This document shows, piece after piece, positions 35,947 to 48,085 of a DNA stretch of 64,000 bases. Both the position numbers and the translations under genes were made by a program. Position 1 is the first letter of the stretch. Every line of letters begins with the position of its first letter. The DNA comes from Vitis vinifera (Eukaryota; Streptophyta; Magnoliopsida; Vitales; Vitaceae). The stretch lies in the NCBI RefSeq assembly GCF_030704535.1, contig NC_081821.1, forward strand, positions 4,913,001 through 4,977,000. The letters are read 5' to 3'. Under the pieces are notes generated by a model. The model had not been told where the DNA came from and ran no database searches. It saw nothing but the letters and a program-made list of their open reading frames with translations.

Positions 35947-36621
35947 ATGCAATCCAACGAACCAGCCACTTCCATGGAGGTTGAAAATGTTTTATCGGAA
36001 CCAAATCCCACATCTGGGACTTTTCCATCAAAGCCAAAGTTTGAGCCTCTAAAGGCTCATGAGATGTCTGAAGGCCGAGTTCAGTTTCGGAAGGTCTCCG
36101 TTCCACCCCATCGATATACTCCTCTGAAGAAAGCATGGATGGAAATCTATACTCCAATATATGAGCAGATGAAAATAGACATTCGAATGAATCTCAAAGC
36201 TCGCAAAGTTGAATTGAAAACCAGGGCAGACACTCCTGACATTAGCAACTTGCAGAAGTGCACTGATTTTGTCCATGCTTTTATGCTAGGGTTTGGTGTG
36301 GTAGATGCCATTGCCCTCTTGCGTCTGGATGAGCTTTACGTAGAATCTTTTGAGATCAAAGATGTTAAAACTCTTCGAGGTGAGCACCTGTCTCGTGCCA
36401 TAGGAAGACTGTCTGGTAAAGGAGGCAAAACAAAGTTTGCAATTGAGAATGCTACAAGGACGAGGATTGTAATTGCGGACACCAAGATTCACATATTAGG
36501 ATCTTTTTCCAACATTAAAATTGCAAGAGATTCTCTTTGTAGCCTCATTTTAGGGTCCCCTGCTGGAAAGGTATATTCAAAACTCAGAGCAGTTACTGCT
36601 AGACTTGCTGAGAGGTTTTGA
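35947..36621 (+). CDS. PNO1: PNO1 (partner of NOB1), KH-domain 40S ribosome assembly factor, copy 2
   Basis: This is a second single-exon copy of PNO1, 224 residues, with a protein identical to copy 1 at 20121-20795. It contains the same KH motif (RAIGRLSGKGGKTKFAIENA). The differences from copy 1 inside the CDS are a silent base in a Ser codon at 36099 and two silent bases in the Ala-Glu codons just before the stop. The shared block starts inside the upstream intron (from 35902) and fades right at the stop codon, after which the 3' UTR is clearly diverged. Both copies look intact, so both may be expressed. Copy 2 has its own promoter, shared with the helicase. Confidence 0.93.
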   Translation: MQSNEPATSMEVENVLSEPNPTSGTFPSKPKFEPLKAHEMSEGRVQFRKVSVPPHRYTPLKKAWMEIYTPIYEQMKIDIRMNLKARKVELKTRADTPDISNLQKCTDFVHAFMLGFGVVDAIALLRLDELYVESFEIKDVKTLRGEHLSRAIGRLSGKGGKTKFAIENATRTRIVIADTKIHILGSFSNIKIARDSLCSLILGSPAGKVYSKLRAVTARLAERF

Positions 36622-39359
36622 TCTTTCATTTCTGTTGTTGTTTTGAGGCTTTGTTTTGAGTTTTCGATTTTGGAAGGTTTGCATTAAAGATTAGAAGGCA
36701 GAGTGAGCTCAGTGGGAAATTTTCCGCATCTGGGGTTGTGTCAAATATTGAGATTAGACCATTGTAGAGAGATTTTATTCACTTTTCATGTGTTTAATTT
36801 TTTCTAATTCCTATAAACGATCTAAACTAAACTATTGATGCTTGGATTCTGGTGGATTCCCTCATTACTCATGTCCTGCTTTTGAGGACTCATCTTCTCC
36901 AGCTTGTTTCCACATGTTTGTTAACATCATGTCTTTCACGGGCATGTTTTTTTATAGATAGGAATTTTTTGAACCTTGAGCTTTCATCTATAGTATGTAC
37001 TTGGACAAACTTTCTCTGGGTGGGTCTCTGCCCAGGTTCAAAGTTCATTTTCTTTTATGCACTATTTGATTAGTGGAACTGGAATGAGGTGAATCATTAA
37101 CCCATTGGAATAGAGGAGTCGAAATCCTAATGAGACTATTAACAAATGAAGAATAAAATTGATTTCTGCTTGTATGTTTAGGGCGTGTCCCCTCTTTTTG
37201 GCGTTTCTTTGTACATGTTTTTGTTGTTTATAAAAAAAATAAAATTGATTTTTTTATTCATATTTGTTGTCTGAGAATAAGAAATGAAAATGAATATTTT
37301 GTTCATATTCTTACTTTTTAATTTTGTGATTTTATTTCTTGTGGGTGAATGCATTTAAACGTAAGATTGAAATGATTATTTGATAACGAGAATATGAATG
37401 AAAAAATGATAATAATACCCTTACAAAGTTTAAAGTAGTTTTGTATTTTTTTATTTTAAAAGAACATTACTTAAGAGTTTTCTTTTCAGTTGAATTATAA
37501 AATTAAAAATATTAATAATTTTTACTTAATGATTAAAAATTAATCATAAAAGTTCATAAAAACCTAATGACAAAAAGATGGGTGAAAGTCTTTCCATTGA
37601 ATGGGTTACTACTACACAGTCTTGAATCATTACATGTTGCAAGGTGACTCCACTAAATACAAGTCTCTCTAATGGCATTTTGAACTGTGTGAAGCTTCCC
37701 ATCTCTTTCCTCTTCCTTTGACTCATCTAGAACGGGTTCCTTCTCATTTCAGACAAATCATCTCATCATCTTCCAAGTCATTTTAGTGTGTACATAACAA
37801 ACAACAGCACTCTATAAAGCAATCATACAATAGAAAAAAGTAATGTAACATGACAGCAAATCCTACACAAACCTTTTGATGCTTAAATAGAGGATAATGC
37901 CACAGTCCCATATCCAATGCCTTGTTTCTGAAGCGTGGCACCACATTAGCCTAATGACTGGCTTGTGATTAAACATTGTTATATACTCTTCAATTAGGCT
38001 CTTATTAGGTGAGGCGTGGCACCGAATTAGCTGAATGGCGGCACGATTGAAACGCCTTCCGCTAGATTTTTCATCTAACTTTTCGATTAATTATCATGAT
38101 TAAAGAATGGGATAAGGGTGGATTTAAAAACTGGTTCATGATGAGAATATACCAATACTCAAAGGGGAAGAGCATCAGTGCTCATCATTTGGTTGCTCTA
38201 ATGGCCTTCCTCTTGAACACATTTGACAAAAGACTAATCATCCCCCAAACGGATAATCATGTCCCACTGATTTCAATCGGACGGCAAGGAGAATGCTAAT
38301 AATCCAGGGATTCATGACTCACACTATTGTTTCCAAGTGTTTTTGACTTTTGAGTTAGAAACCTTAACAAGGTTTGATTAAGGAAAATAGATCACAACAT
38401 TGGAGAAGGACTATCCATTCTTTTACCTTGGTCCATCTTTTAAGAAAAAGTGAAAGACAAAAGCCCAAAGTACTGGTGATATAAAACTATAGGATGATTC
38501 TCATCATTCATCCACCATGATTCCAAGTTCTTTTTAACACACCATCTTTAATTCTTGATCTACACCATCACTATATTTTAATTAGTTGTTCATGAGTGTA
38601 CCGACTCTTTTGTCATGCATTCATTGTTTGGTATCTACACCTTAATTTTTATTTATTTATTTATTTAATCAGATAATATCCCTTGATATTTTTCCTATTT
38701 GTCTTTTGAATAGCTTTGTGTTGGTTGAGTAGTGTACCCATGAAGGTTGAGGCAGCTGAGGTGCACCATATAAAAGTTCTCTTTTGCTTACATTGAAAAA
38801 GGTCTGATCTTTAATTATTCACATAATTAAAGAGGAGAAATTCCTGTGCCACAGGAGAAATTGAAAAGTGGGTCCCACACCACTATGACCGTTTCGAGTA
38901 TGAGAGATTTTTTGACCGTTGCAAGCACATTTCAAAATTTTCAAAAAGAGTGATAATGGCTATTCACACCCCGATTTTTGCTTCCTCCAAATCTCGCTGC
39001 GCTGCGACAAGTGGGGGAGTGTGGGAAGCAATAAATGGAGTGTGAATAGAATTTTGCCTTTCAAAATACCCTCTTCCCACGCTTTGCTGTTAGCCGTCCA
39101 TTTCTCCAGACCAACGGTCCAGATTCCAAAGAAGCCCCCAGATCGCACCGGTCTTCAATTTCTCTGCTTTCCATCTTGTCTTCTTCAAGAGCTGTTACTG
39201 TTAACGCTTGCTTGGTTTCACATTTAGAGCGATTTTCCCATAATTTTTCTTGTGTTTTCCGGGGAAATATTTGAACTTTCTGGAAGTTTGAGCAGTTCCC
39301 ACAACTGGGTCCGTGCCAAAAACTTTCTGGGTATGTTTGGATAGTGCGATTTCTTCGAA
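36622..39359. other. PNO1 copy-2 3' UTR and intergenic region before the kinesin
   Basis: The 3' UTR is partly similar to copy 1 to about 36930. The rest is AT-rich and without a supported gene. A 60-codon frame at 37544-37726 (-) has no family I recognise. A (ttta)n stretch lies near 38650. The kinesin promoter and 5' UTR should lie in about 38900-39359, and no TATA box is obvious. Confidence 0.5.
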
Positions 39360-42300
39360 ATGCCAGTGTCAACAAGGTCTCAGATCTTCGAGCAAAATGA
39401 ATCCAATCCGGACCATAGAACCCGACCCGGGAACCGCCAAGATGAGACCCGCATTGGTCTTCCATCAAGAAACCCACACCACGGCCTCAAGGAGAAGATG
39501 AAAGCTCTAACACTCTTGTATGAGCAGCAGAAGCAAGCTTCAATGGCGCTCAAGAACCCCTCCTCCAAGCCTCAAGACCAGCGCTTTTCCACTCATCCCA
39601 GCGTCGAGCTTCTCAATTCCATAAAAGCCGAAGAAAACAAACCAAAACTAGGCAATGTGATGAAAGAAAACACTTTGCCCAATTCCACAATTACAAGAAC
39701 TTTCGTCTTGCCACTCCCTCCAGTTGATGACGCCAAGGAAAATGTGATCGCGGGTGTCGATCGCATTGTGGGGTTTTCGTGTCCAAGAAGGGCTCCGGTC
39801 TCCAACAATGTGGCTCGGAAGCTGTCGATGGTGGCTTCGGAGCCTAGAGGGATTGGAGGGACAAAGAATGTGCAAGAATTGGAGGCTATTTCGGAGAGAC
39901 CCGGAATTGGGAGTAGAATTCTTGTTTTTGTGAGGCTTAGGCCTATGGCCAAGAAGGAGAAAGAGGCTGGATCGCGGTGTTGTGTGAGAATCGTAAACCG
40001 GCGTGATCTTTATCTTACCGAGTTTGCCACTGAGAATGATTATTTGAGGCTGAAGAGGCTTCGGGGAAGACATTTCGCATTCGACGCTTCCTTCCCGGAT
40101 TCAGCAACGCAGCAAGAGGTTTATTCCACTACGTGAGTTTGAACAAATTTGAGCTCTTTTATGTTCCTTTAATTCTTGTTTTCATGCTATGTTTGGTCAA
40201 TGAGAAAAAGGAAAAATTGGATCTTTAGTCTTATTTCCAAGAAATGATTGGATATTTCTGTTGACAATCTGCTGCCGTTGTTGCCTGAAACTTCAACCCA
40301 AATTTATTTAAAGTTTCAATTGTCAAAATCTGTGCTTTTGCACATAAGTAGTACCAACTGTTTGGCTGCTGAGAAAATAGAAGGGAAAAAAATATAGAAA
40401 ATGTACTCCTGAGCATACATTTGTTGTAGTACCAACTGATCGGCTTCTGAGAAAATAGAGGAAAAAAATATAGAAAACGTAGTCCTAAGCACACATTTGT
40501 TGTTGTTTCCATTTCCAGAGGAAAAAAAATAAAATTCTAGTTGGAGTAGACTGTAATTGTGATCCTAATGTTGTGAAATTTCGAAAAGACTCACCTGTTC
40601 TACATAATTACCCAAAATTCTGCATTCCTTCAAGTAGTTACTGGCTCATTTCTTGATTAGGAAGATGAAACTTTAACAAATAAGGTATTGTTTTGAATTT
40701 CCAGAACTGCAGAGCTAGTGGAAGCAGTATTGCAAGGGAGGAATGGGTCAGTGTTCTGTTATGGTGCCACAGGAGCTGGAAAAACATACACAATGCTGGG
40801 TACAGTAGAGAATCCAGGAGTGATGGTTTTGGCAATAAAAGATCTCTTCACCAAGATCAGGCAGAGGAGCTGTGATGGGAATCATGTGGTTCACCTCTCC
40901 TATCTTGAGGTCTATAATGAAACTGTCAGGGATTTGCTTGCCCCTGGAAGGCCTCTTGTCCTGAGAGAAGATAAACAGGTCTGTTTCCTATTTCGTCATT
41001 TCTCATGAATGATTCAGAAGAATATCTACTACATTTTTGCATTTGTTTGTTGTTTTGTTGATCATTTCTCACACAGAAATAACTTGAATGATAAACTGAG
41101 ACAAAAATGGTTCAAATACATTGCAGGGGATTGTAGCAGCAGGTCTTACTCAATACAGAGCTTATTCTACAGATGAGGTAATTTTCTTATTCCCTTTTAG
41201 GATGACATAGATAGATGGTTAGACTGTTGGATTGAGTCAGTGTTTGGGTTGTGACAGGTGATGGCATTGCTTCAACAAGGAAACCTAAACAGAACTACTG
41301 AACCAACCCGTGTCAATGAAACTTCTTCACGGTCCCATGCTATTCTGCAGGTGCTTATGAGACTTAAGACCTTGTTATTTCCTGTAATTCCAATTATAAT
41401 TTTATGTTCTGAATTTTTAATTTGTTTTATTCTGTGATACTTTTTCCTCAGGTTGTGGTTGAATACAAAATTAAAGATGCTTCTATGAATATCATTAATC
41501 GGGTGGGGAAGCTGTCACTGATTGATCTTGCTGGGTCTGAAAGAGCTCTTGCAACTGACCAGAGGACGCTTAGATCACTTGAGGGTGCCAACATAAATAG
41601 GTCGCTCCTTGCACTGAGCAGCTGCATCAATGCCCTTGTGGAAGGGAAGAAGCACATACCCTACAGGAATTCAAAGCTCACCCAACTCCTCAAGGACTCT
41701 TTAGGAGGAGCTTGCAACACTGTGATGATTGCCAATATTAGCCCAAGCAACCTCTCATTTGGAGAAACTCAAAACACCCTTCACTGGGCTGATCGAGCCA
41801 AGGAGATCCGGAACAAGGTTCATCCTCTTAGTTTATCAGTTTTGCATTATTATTCTATGTTACACTTGTTGCAACCACATCCCCTTCGTTTTCTAAAACA
41901 GTTCTGAATTATGCGCTACATTTTTTTCACTAAGCCAACTGATTTTTTAGTATGTAGCTGACAAAATGATGAGAATGATTTCAATGTTTCCCATTCTCAA
42001 ATGTCTTTCCTTGAACTAAAAAGCAATTCTTGTCTCTGTTGTAGATGCTGTTAGTAAACAATATTTCCTGTCATCTTATACAATTGCAGGCATGTGACAC
42101 CAATGAAGAAATACAGCAATTACCTGAATCTGAAGCTGATCAGGCCAAGCTATTACTTGAATTGCAGAAAGAGAACAGAGAATTGCGAGTACAGCTTGCA
42201 CGTCAGCAACAGAAAGTTCTAACCCTTCAAGCACAGTCCTTGGCTGCAAACTGCTCTCCAACCCCATCTTCAGTTACATCTCTGTTGTCTCCTCCATCTT

Positions 42301-43215
42301 CTATTCAACCAAATGAAAAACGGAAACCCAGATCCTCCTTCTTAGCTGGAAACTGTTTCACACCAGAATCGAAGAGAAAAGGAGCAGAGGAGACAGTTAG
42401 AGAGCTTCAGCGGACTGTGAAGGCATTAGAAGCAGAAATGGAGAGAATGAAAAAGGATCATGTGTTTCAGCTAAAGCAGAAGGATGATTTTATACGCGAC
42501 CTTTCAAGGAAAAGTGGAAAACCATCAGAGGGAGTTGTAGTAGGCCAAGGGGTGAAGAGGGTTGTTACAAGAGCGAGCTTGCGCCCAAAGGAACCAACTG
42601 GTGGTGAGTTGAAGAGCCCAAGTCATCGGTTTCTGTCTCCAGCACCAACAGCTAAGAAACGAAGTTTCTGGGACATAACTACAGCTAACAGCCCTTCAGT
42701 GGCCACTTTAAATGGAAGAAAAACAAGAAGCCATGTCATTTCTGAGCCTGCTGCAGCTCCCTCAATGCTTCTTCAGGTACAGTGATATTTTCCTACCATT
42801 GCTTCTTCAGGTACAGGTCCCTTGAAGTATTGGTTGCTTCAAGAGGATGTACATGCATATAAATAGTCTGGTTCAAAAGAATTATGCATACATATATGTA
42901 TATATTCATGTATATACATGTATATGCATGTATATGTGACTATACTTGTATGTAAGCATGTATGTATTGTCCCGATCAAAAGAATTAGTAGACAGCTCCC
43001 TATCAAAGGGACCATTTTTCCCATTTGAAAATCTAATAGGCCTCCCCTTATCTCTTTTTATGTTTAATGTATAAGTATCAGTTTCTTTTTTTCTGCAACT
43101 GATGCAGCTTGCATATCCATGTTTCTGGTTTGTGTTCATGTTCGGACCACACATGATCAATTGTATCAACCAGCCGGGTTTTCACTCATCAAAAGCCAAC
43201 GCTTTGAAGCGGTAA
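39360..43215 (+). CDS. KIN8B: Kinesin-like protein, kinesin-8 family (KIN-8B type)
   Basis: This is a microtubule motor of the kinesin-8 family, whose members move to plus ends and affect microtubule length. Exons are 39360-40132, 40705-40978, 41127-41177, 41258-41350, 41452-41817, 42090-42776 and, less surely, 43174-43215. The protein has about 761 residues. The N-terminal extension (about 183 residues) includes [20 protein letters not shown]. The motor domain follows (about 185-520) with P-loop GATGAGKT (278-285), switch I NETSSRSH (386-393) and switch II DLAGSE (422-427). After it come a coiled-coil segment ([20 protein letters not shown]) and a second heptad-rich stretch near [19 protein letters not shown]. 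The tail is basic. The last exon is uncertain: splicing CTTCAG|GTACAG to CAACCAG|CCGGG ends …[13 protein letters not shown], whereas no splicing gives two more residues and a stop at 42785. All motor motifs are intact. Confidence 0.88.
40348..40503. repeat. Two-copy 78-bp tandem duplication in kinesin intron 1
   Basis: Copies start at 40348 and 40426, each gtagtaccaactg…, sharing gagaaaatagaRg, aaatatagaaaaYgta and acatttgttg. Intronic, diverged by a few bases. Confidence 0.85.
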
Positions 43216-46200
43216 AGCAGGAAAAGAGGGCAAAGGAGGGAGTGAGAAAAGGACAGATGTGTGATCAAAAGGTGCGAAGACAGTGGCTTTTCATTTGTGA
43301 TTTTTCGTCCTTAAGACAAGCTTGCTTGCTCAACATGGAAGAAGATATTGCTTGGTAGGCAGTGTTCCTCCTGTTCTTCACTGGTTTTATTTCATGTGAT
43401 CAGCCAAGCTCCATAAAGGAGATTTGTATTGCTTATTATGTCATTCTTTTCTAAACTGATTTCTTCACTTTAGGTCATTAATCCATATCTCATGAGCTAA
43501 CCTTTTACACCGCTGCCTTACTTCGAGCTATTAGGGCATTTGAGATTAGTGAAAATGAAATTATAAATATTTCTTCTTTTAGCATTATATGTGAGCATTT
43601 TTCATTTGATTACCATTTGAAATAAGTTACTCCAATAGTTTAATATATTGCTTCATTCTAGATTATTCATTCATTTGGGTCCCTATCAGTCTTCCAATAA
43701 TGCATTGGCAATTTGGCAGATAATATTTCTTGCACTGAAATATTAAATATTACCTTCTTAAGTTTTGAGTTATTCACTGGGGGAGTTCTAAATCATTCTT
43801 ATTGCAATCCAAGAGAAAAAACAATCATCTTCCTCTTGACTCAAGATTTTCTCTGCTTCCCCATTGTGTACTTTCCCCTCCTAGTCTAGTTCTACCTTGC
43901 TTTTTAATCTTTGGAAAAGACCTGTACTCTTTTTCTTGACACCTCTCTCTATCAGTGAGTGCATAAATTCATGCAAAAGTTAAATTTGAATCTTGTTGAG
44001 TTATCCACCATTTTAGCTTATTTCAGCAGCATGTTACATCAATCATTATGAAATGTTTCATTTTTCATTAGCATGCTGCTGCAACAAGATAATAAAACAA
44101 AGCTGATCAAACATTGCTAGGTCCTTCTCAGTTGCTTTCTTTTTAAGGTGCATTTGGACCATAACAAAATGAATTCATTCAGAAGGTGCTAGATAAATAA
44201 TTATTCTCTTAGACAAACATGATATATCTTTTGAACCAAAAACTAAATAAATCTTCCTGTTCTGTTCTTGCAGAACATAAATCCAATGGCACTAGACTTT
44301 GTACCCTAATAGGACACATTCATGGGCATCACACGATATGATGGCACATTGTAATGATGATGTTTCAACTATGGATTCATGTGAAGAAAATGATATGTGA
44401 AACATAACAAGTCTATTCAAATATCATTGTAATGCCACACTGAAGTCTCAAGATATCGACTCTTATTTTCCTTTCAACAAAGAAAGAACTTCTAAACAGA
44501 AAGCTTGCTTTGTTCAAAGGCGAAAATGATATATATCATCACCTTTCAAACAATAAACCCTTCTTACCCAACTCTGATGAAGATCAAACCTTGCTCTGTA
44601 TCACTATGCTCAAGCTCATAGTTAAGAAACCAGAACTTCATAAATCAGATAAGCACCTAGAGTCTTCATGGCGACCTGGATTCACAGGCCCCTTTAGACA
44701 GGCCTGAACTTGGCCCTCAGCCATACTACTATGATAACAAACCAGCAATTTTCCAAGCTTCTTAGGGATGGGCAATAGCCCACAGCTTACAGTAACCAGG
44801 CGGTTGCCCTTAGATGGTTTCTGGATGGTGTTTCACCATCTTTCCAATAAAATTGTACAGTAAATGCCTACTTACAACACATTCAGATGGGAAACAAAGC
44901 AACAGATTCCATAGCCATAGACAGTTAAAAAAGAAAACCATGAACATTCACTAATCCTTTGTGATTTCAATTTGATAATACAAGCATGTAGACACAGTAT
45001 AGACCATGGCTCATATACATGAGAGAGGAGAGAGGAAAGCAATAAGCATTTAACAATGAATGCAAGCTGAGTACCATTTTGATGTTGAGGGTTGTTATAT
45101 CAAATCAAAATCATGTTTCCCACAATATTCCACACATCTCCAGGTGTTTTGCTGGACCATGAGGCAAGCTTTTTGGGTTACTTCAACGGTCATTTTTCTT
45201 CTTGTTTACCATGACCTTTGCAAAAGCAATCCAATAGTTTATCTACCATCATGTTCCTAGCCCAATATAGAAAACCATTATATTTTATCATCTATGATGT
45301 CCAACTTGGATCCCTGGATCCCTTTATTATATATCTTACCATTAACTATTAAGATCAAATGACATGCAGCCTTATCTAGTACCATGGACACATCTTTTTC
45401 CTTGATTTTCTCATGAAACAAACATGACACCCTGCATGTTTCTTCCTTTCCCATGTCTGTTCCAGTACTTCTTTTCCAAACAACAATCCATGCTACACTG
45501 TACTGTATGAACTTGCAGAGTGGTAGGGGCACCTGTTGCAGTAGTAATGAGGTAAGCAAGCAAGCAAGGGTGCTTTCATCACAGCAATTAATACCATAAA
45601 AGCAAGTGGCCAAAAGCCAAGCAAATAATAATAATAATAATAAAAGCAAAAAAAATAAAAATTCTTAAAAGAATGATGAGTAGATGATCAAAATGACCTC
45701 GGTTTTAGCAATTGTTATCCCAATTGGATTTGCCTGTCCCAGCTGTAACCCACACTCTCTGAAATCCCCTCTCTCCTTTTCTTTTCTTTTCATTTCTTTT
45801 CCTTTTCTTTCCTGAGAAAAAGAATGTATGAAAGCCTTGAAACTAGGGGAGGGACAACAACCTTTTGAATATCACAAAACTGCCCTTGTAAGTCCCTCAA
45901 ACAATGAGAGCATGGCAGTCAACAAGATGGAGAAGAAAAGCAGAATTGTGCAGTGCTGTCAGGGTTGGAATTTCCTTTTCTTTATTTTTATTTTTTTCCT
46001 TTTTTTTCTTTATGGGTAATATTGCTTTTGTGGACTTCTATGATTAGGGCTTTAATAAATTTCTTGGGATCATACCACACAAAATTGTGCATCAAAATCA
46101 ATGATTGGAACAAACTTTAGACCAGATGCTGAAATTTTCATGGAATGCATGGCCCTAGCTGCCAAAATAGAACATGAGAGAGAGTGAGAAAGAGGAAAAG

Positions 46201-47275
46201 GAAAAACCCTCCCAAAAAATAAAGGGAATTGATTCAAGATAGTTTTCTTTACAGAGAACTACAGTTATCCATGGAAACACATAAGTTAATTGTATAAAAA
46301 TGCAGTCATCAATCAATTTCTTTCACTGGTTGAATATCCTAGATGATCCAATCTATTGTGGTGGGTATGGTCAGTATATGTGGGTTAGGCCCCACTAAGA
46401 ATCTGAAAGGTTCAACCATAGATTCCTCAGTTATAGAAATAAAATAAAATAAAATAAAATAAAATCACAAAAAAATAAAAAAAAATCCTTGGTGACCATA
46501 ATGGGATAGAAACAAACAAGGAATTCAATACTGAAATAATTATTTTGCAAGGTCCTATGTAGAAAAGGTTACATTCAAATGGTTACATATAGTGGACTCC
46601 TTGTCAAATGCCCTTATAAACCATGATAAGATGTTCAACCATAACTTTATTGATGCTGAAATTATCCAGTGCTAACCACATATAGAAAAAAGATACAATA
46701 TCTAGATTGTATAGGCAGTTTGTTTATGATCTCAATAATGAAGTACTCAGCAATATACTACCTTTTGGTAAGTTCTGCCATTTTTTTAATTCTAAAATAG
46801 TTTTACTTTCACATAAGAGAGAGAAATGATGTAAAGGTGGAAGCAAGACATCTATCAACACTCCATTATATGACAAATCTGCAAAAGAATGGAAAATGGA
46901 ATAAGCCAAATTGCAAAGACAATCATGACTGCACTAGCCTCCTTGTCTAATCACTTGAGAAAGGATTGATTAAAGAAAGGAAAAAAGAGAAAAGTTTATA
47001 CATATACACCTTCATCACCCCCCACCTAACATCAAGTTATAGTGTATAGCCATCCCCACCCTAAAACTAACAAACTAACAATAACCCCATTTTCCATTTT
47101 GACAGGAAAAAAAAAAGAAAAAAAAAAAAAAAAAGAAGGAAGAAAAAGGTTGGAGAGATGTGGAGCTCCATTTTGATGGGTCAAGAGCCAAGCAAGTATC
47201 ATTGGGTTTACTCTTGTAAAATCTCAACAACACAAAGGGAAAATTTGGTAGCTCAGACCTTCCTTCCATGGCCAC
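43216..47275. other. Intergenic region between the kinesin and the DUF617 gene
   Basis: No supported gene is found in about 4 kb. It holds the kinesin 3' UTR, A/T-rich unique DNA, an (aat)n microsatellite at about 45625-45645, an (aaaat)n run at about 46437-46465, a T/C-rich tract at about 45775-45815, and an A-rich run at about 47106-47135 near the 3' end of the next gene. Short frames of 60-120 codons here lack similarity or splice support. Confidence 0.5.
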
Positions 47276-48085
47276 TTAGACTCTAAGCAGGTAGATGCTA
47301 AGTTCAGGAGCTCCATTGCTGTCAGGGTTCATCATGTAGAAAGCCTCTGAATCTCTAGACCCAATAACTCGCTCGAACTTGGCCCTCATGTACATGAGTT
47401 CACCATCCGACCCAGTTTCAGGTCCTTCCCCAGGCAAAACCCCTGCACCCATTGAAATTGGTTCTACTGCTTTCAAAACATTCCACTCTTTGGGTCCACA
47501 CTCGCGCTTTGTTGCGAATCCACACTTCTTCCCATTACAGTAGGTCCTCCACAGAGGCTCTTCCAGCAGTCTAACTGACTTCTTCTCTTCTTCTTTGTCA
47601 CACTCCAATGCAATTCGAACTAACCCAGATGCCATTTCTCGGACTAATCCACTTATTGGGGTGGCCAGTTCAATCAAGAAGGCTGGTTGGGAAGTGGGAT
47701 CCTTTTGGAAGGCAAAATGTACGTGCCCACGTCGGTTCCCGAAAAGAGTACCGACCACTCTGGGGCCGAGACCATGTGGTAATTGTGATCGGTTCCTGCC
47801 GAAAATGGTGAGAACCGATCGAAGCCTGGAAACTGCAACGGCCTGCAGTTTCTTCTTTGGTGTAGGTGTTTGTGCTGGAGCTTGAGCTGGAGCTGCAGCT
47901 GGAGCTGCCACTGATGGCTCTTGCACCACGCCCTTTTCGTTCTCCTTTTTGTCATCCTCACTAGTGTTTGAGGAGGATTTGAAGGTTGGAGTTTCGTCAT
48001 CTTCGTTGCTAACCTTCCTAGTCCAGTGGAAGTGTCTCTTGGAGGAGAAATCTTGAGAGTTGCTCCTAGCCATGATTGTCTTCAT
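47276..48085 (-). CDS. MIZU-KUSSEI 1-like (DUF617/MIZ domain) protein
   Basis: This is a single-exon gene of 269 residues. The N-terminal third is Ser/Lys-rich, then Ala/Pro/Gln-rich (repeated APAQ/AAPA). The DUF617 (MIZ) domain fills the rest (about residues 98-269): VVGTLFGNRRGHVHFAFQKD, LIELATPISGLVREMASGLV, PLWRTYCNGKKCGFATKREC, FERVIGSRDSEAFYMMNPDS and a C-terminal ELSIYLLRV. The founding member MIZ1 of Arabidopsis is needed for root hydrotropism; most paralogues have no known role. I chose the ATG at 48085 (MKTIMARS) because related proteins begin MKTIMA. An in-frame ATG four codons upstream (48097) would add MLSQ. The gene lies alone between the kinesin and DR1, and nothing in it appears broken. 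Confidence 0.9.
   Translation of the reverse strand: MKTIMARSNSQDFSSKRHFHWTRKVSNEDDETPTFKSSSNTSEDDKKENEKGVVQEPSVAAPAAAPAQAPAQTPTPKKKLQAVAVSRLRSVLTIFGRNRSQLPHGLGPRVVGTLFGNRRGHVHFAFQKDPTSQPAFLIELATPISGLVREMASGLVRIALECDKEEEKKSVRLLEEPLWRTYCNGKKCGFATKRECGPKEWNVLKAVEPISMGAGVLPGEGPETGSDGELMYMRAKFERVIGSRDSEAFYMMNPDSNGAPELSIYLLRV

Noticed and set aside
37544-37726. 60-codon minus-strand frame (MSQRKRKEMGSFTQFKMP)
   Set aside because: Contains LERLVFSGVTLQHVMIQ, which looks protein-like, but no domain or gene context could be found. It may be a decayed fragment; not enough to annotate.
45278-45649. 123-codon minus-strand frame
   Set aside because: The N-terminal Leu run is translated from an (aat)n microsatellite. 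No family similarity or promoter was seen.
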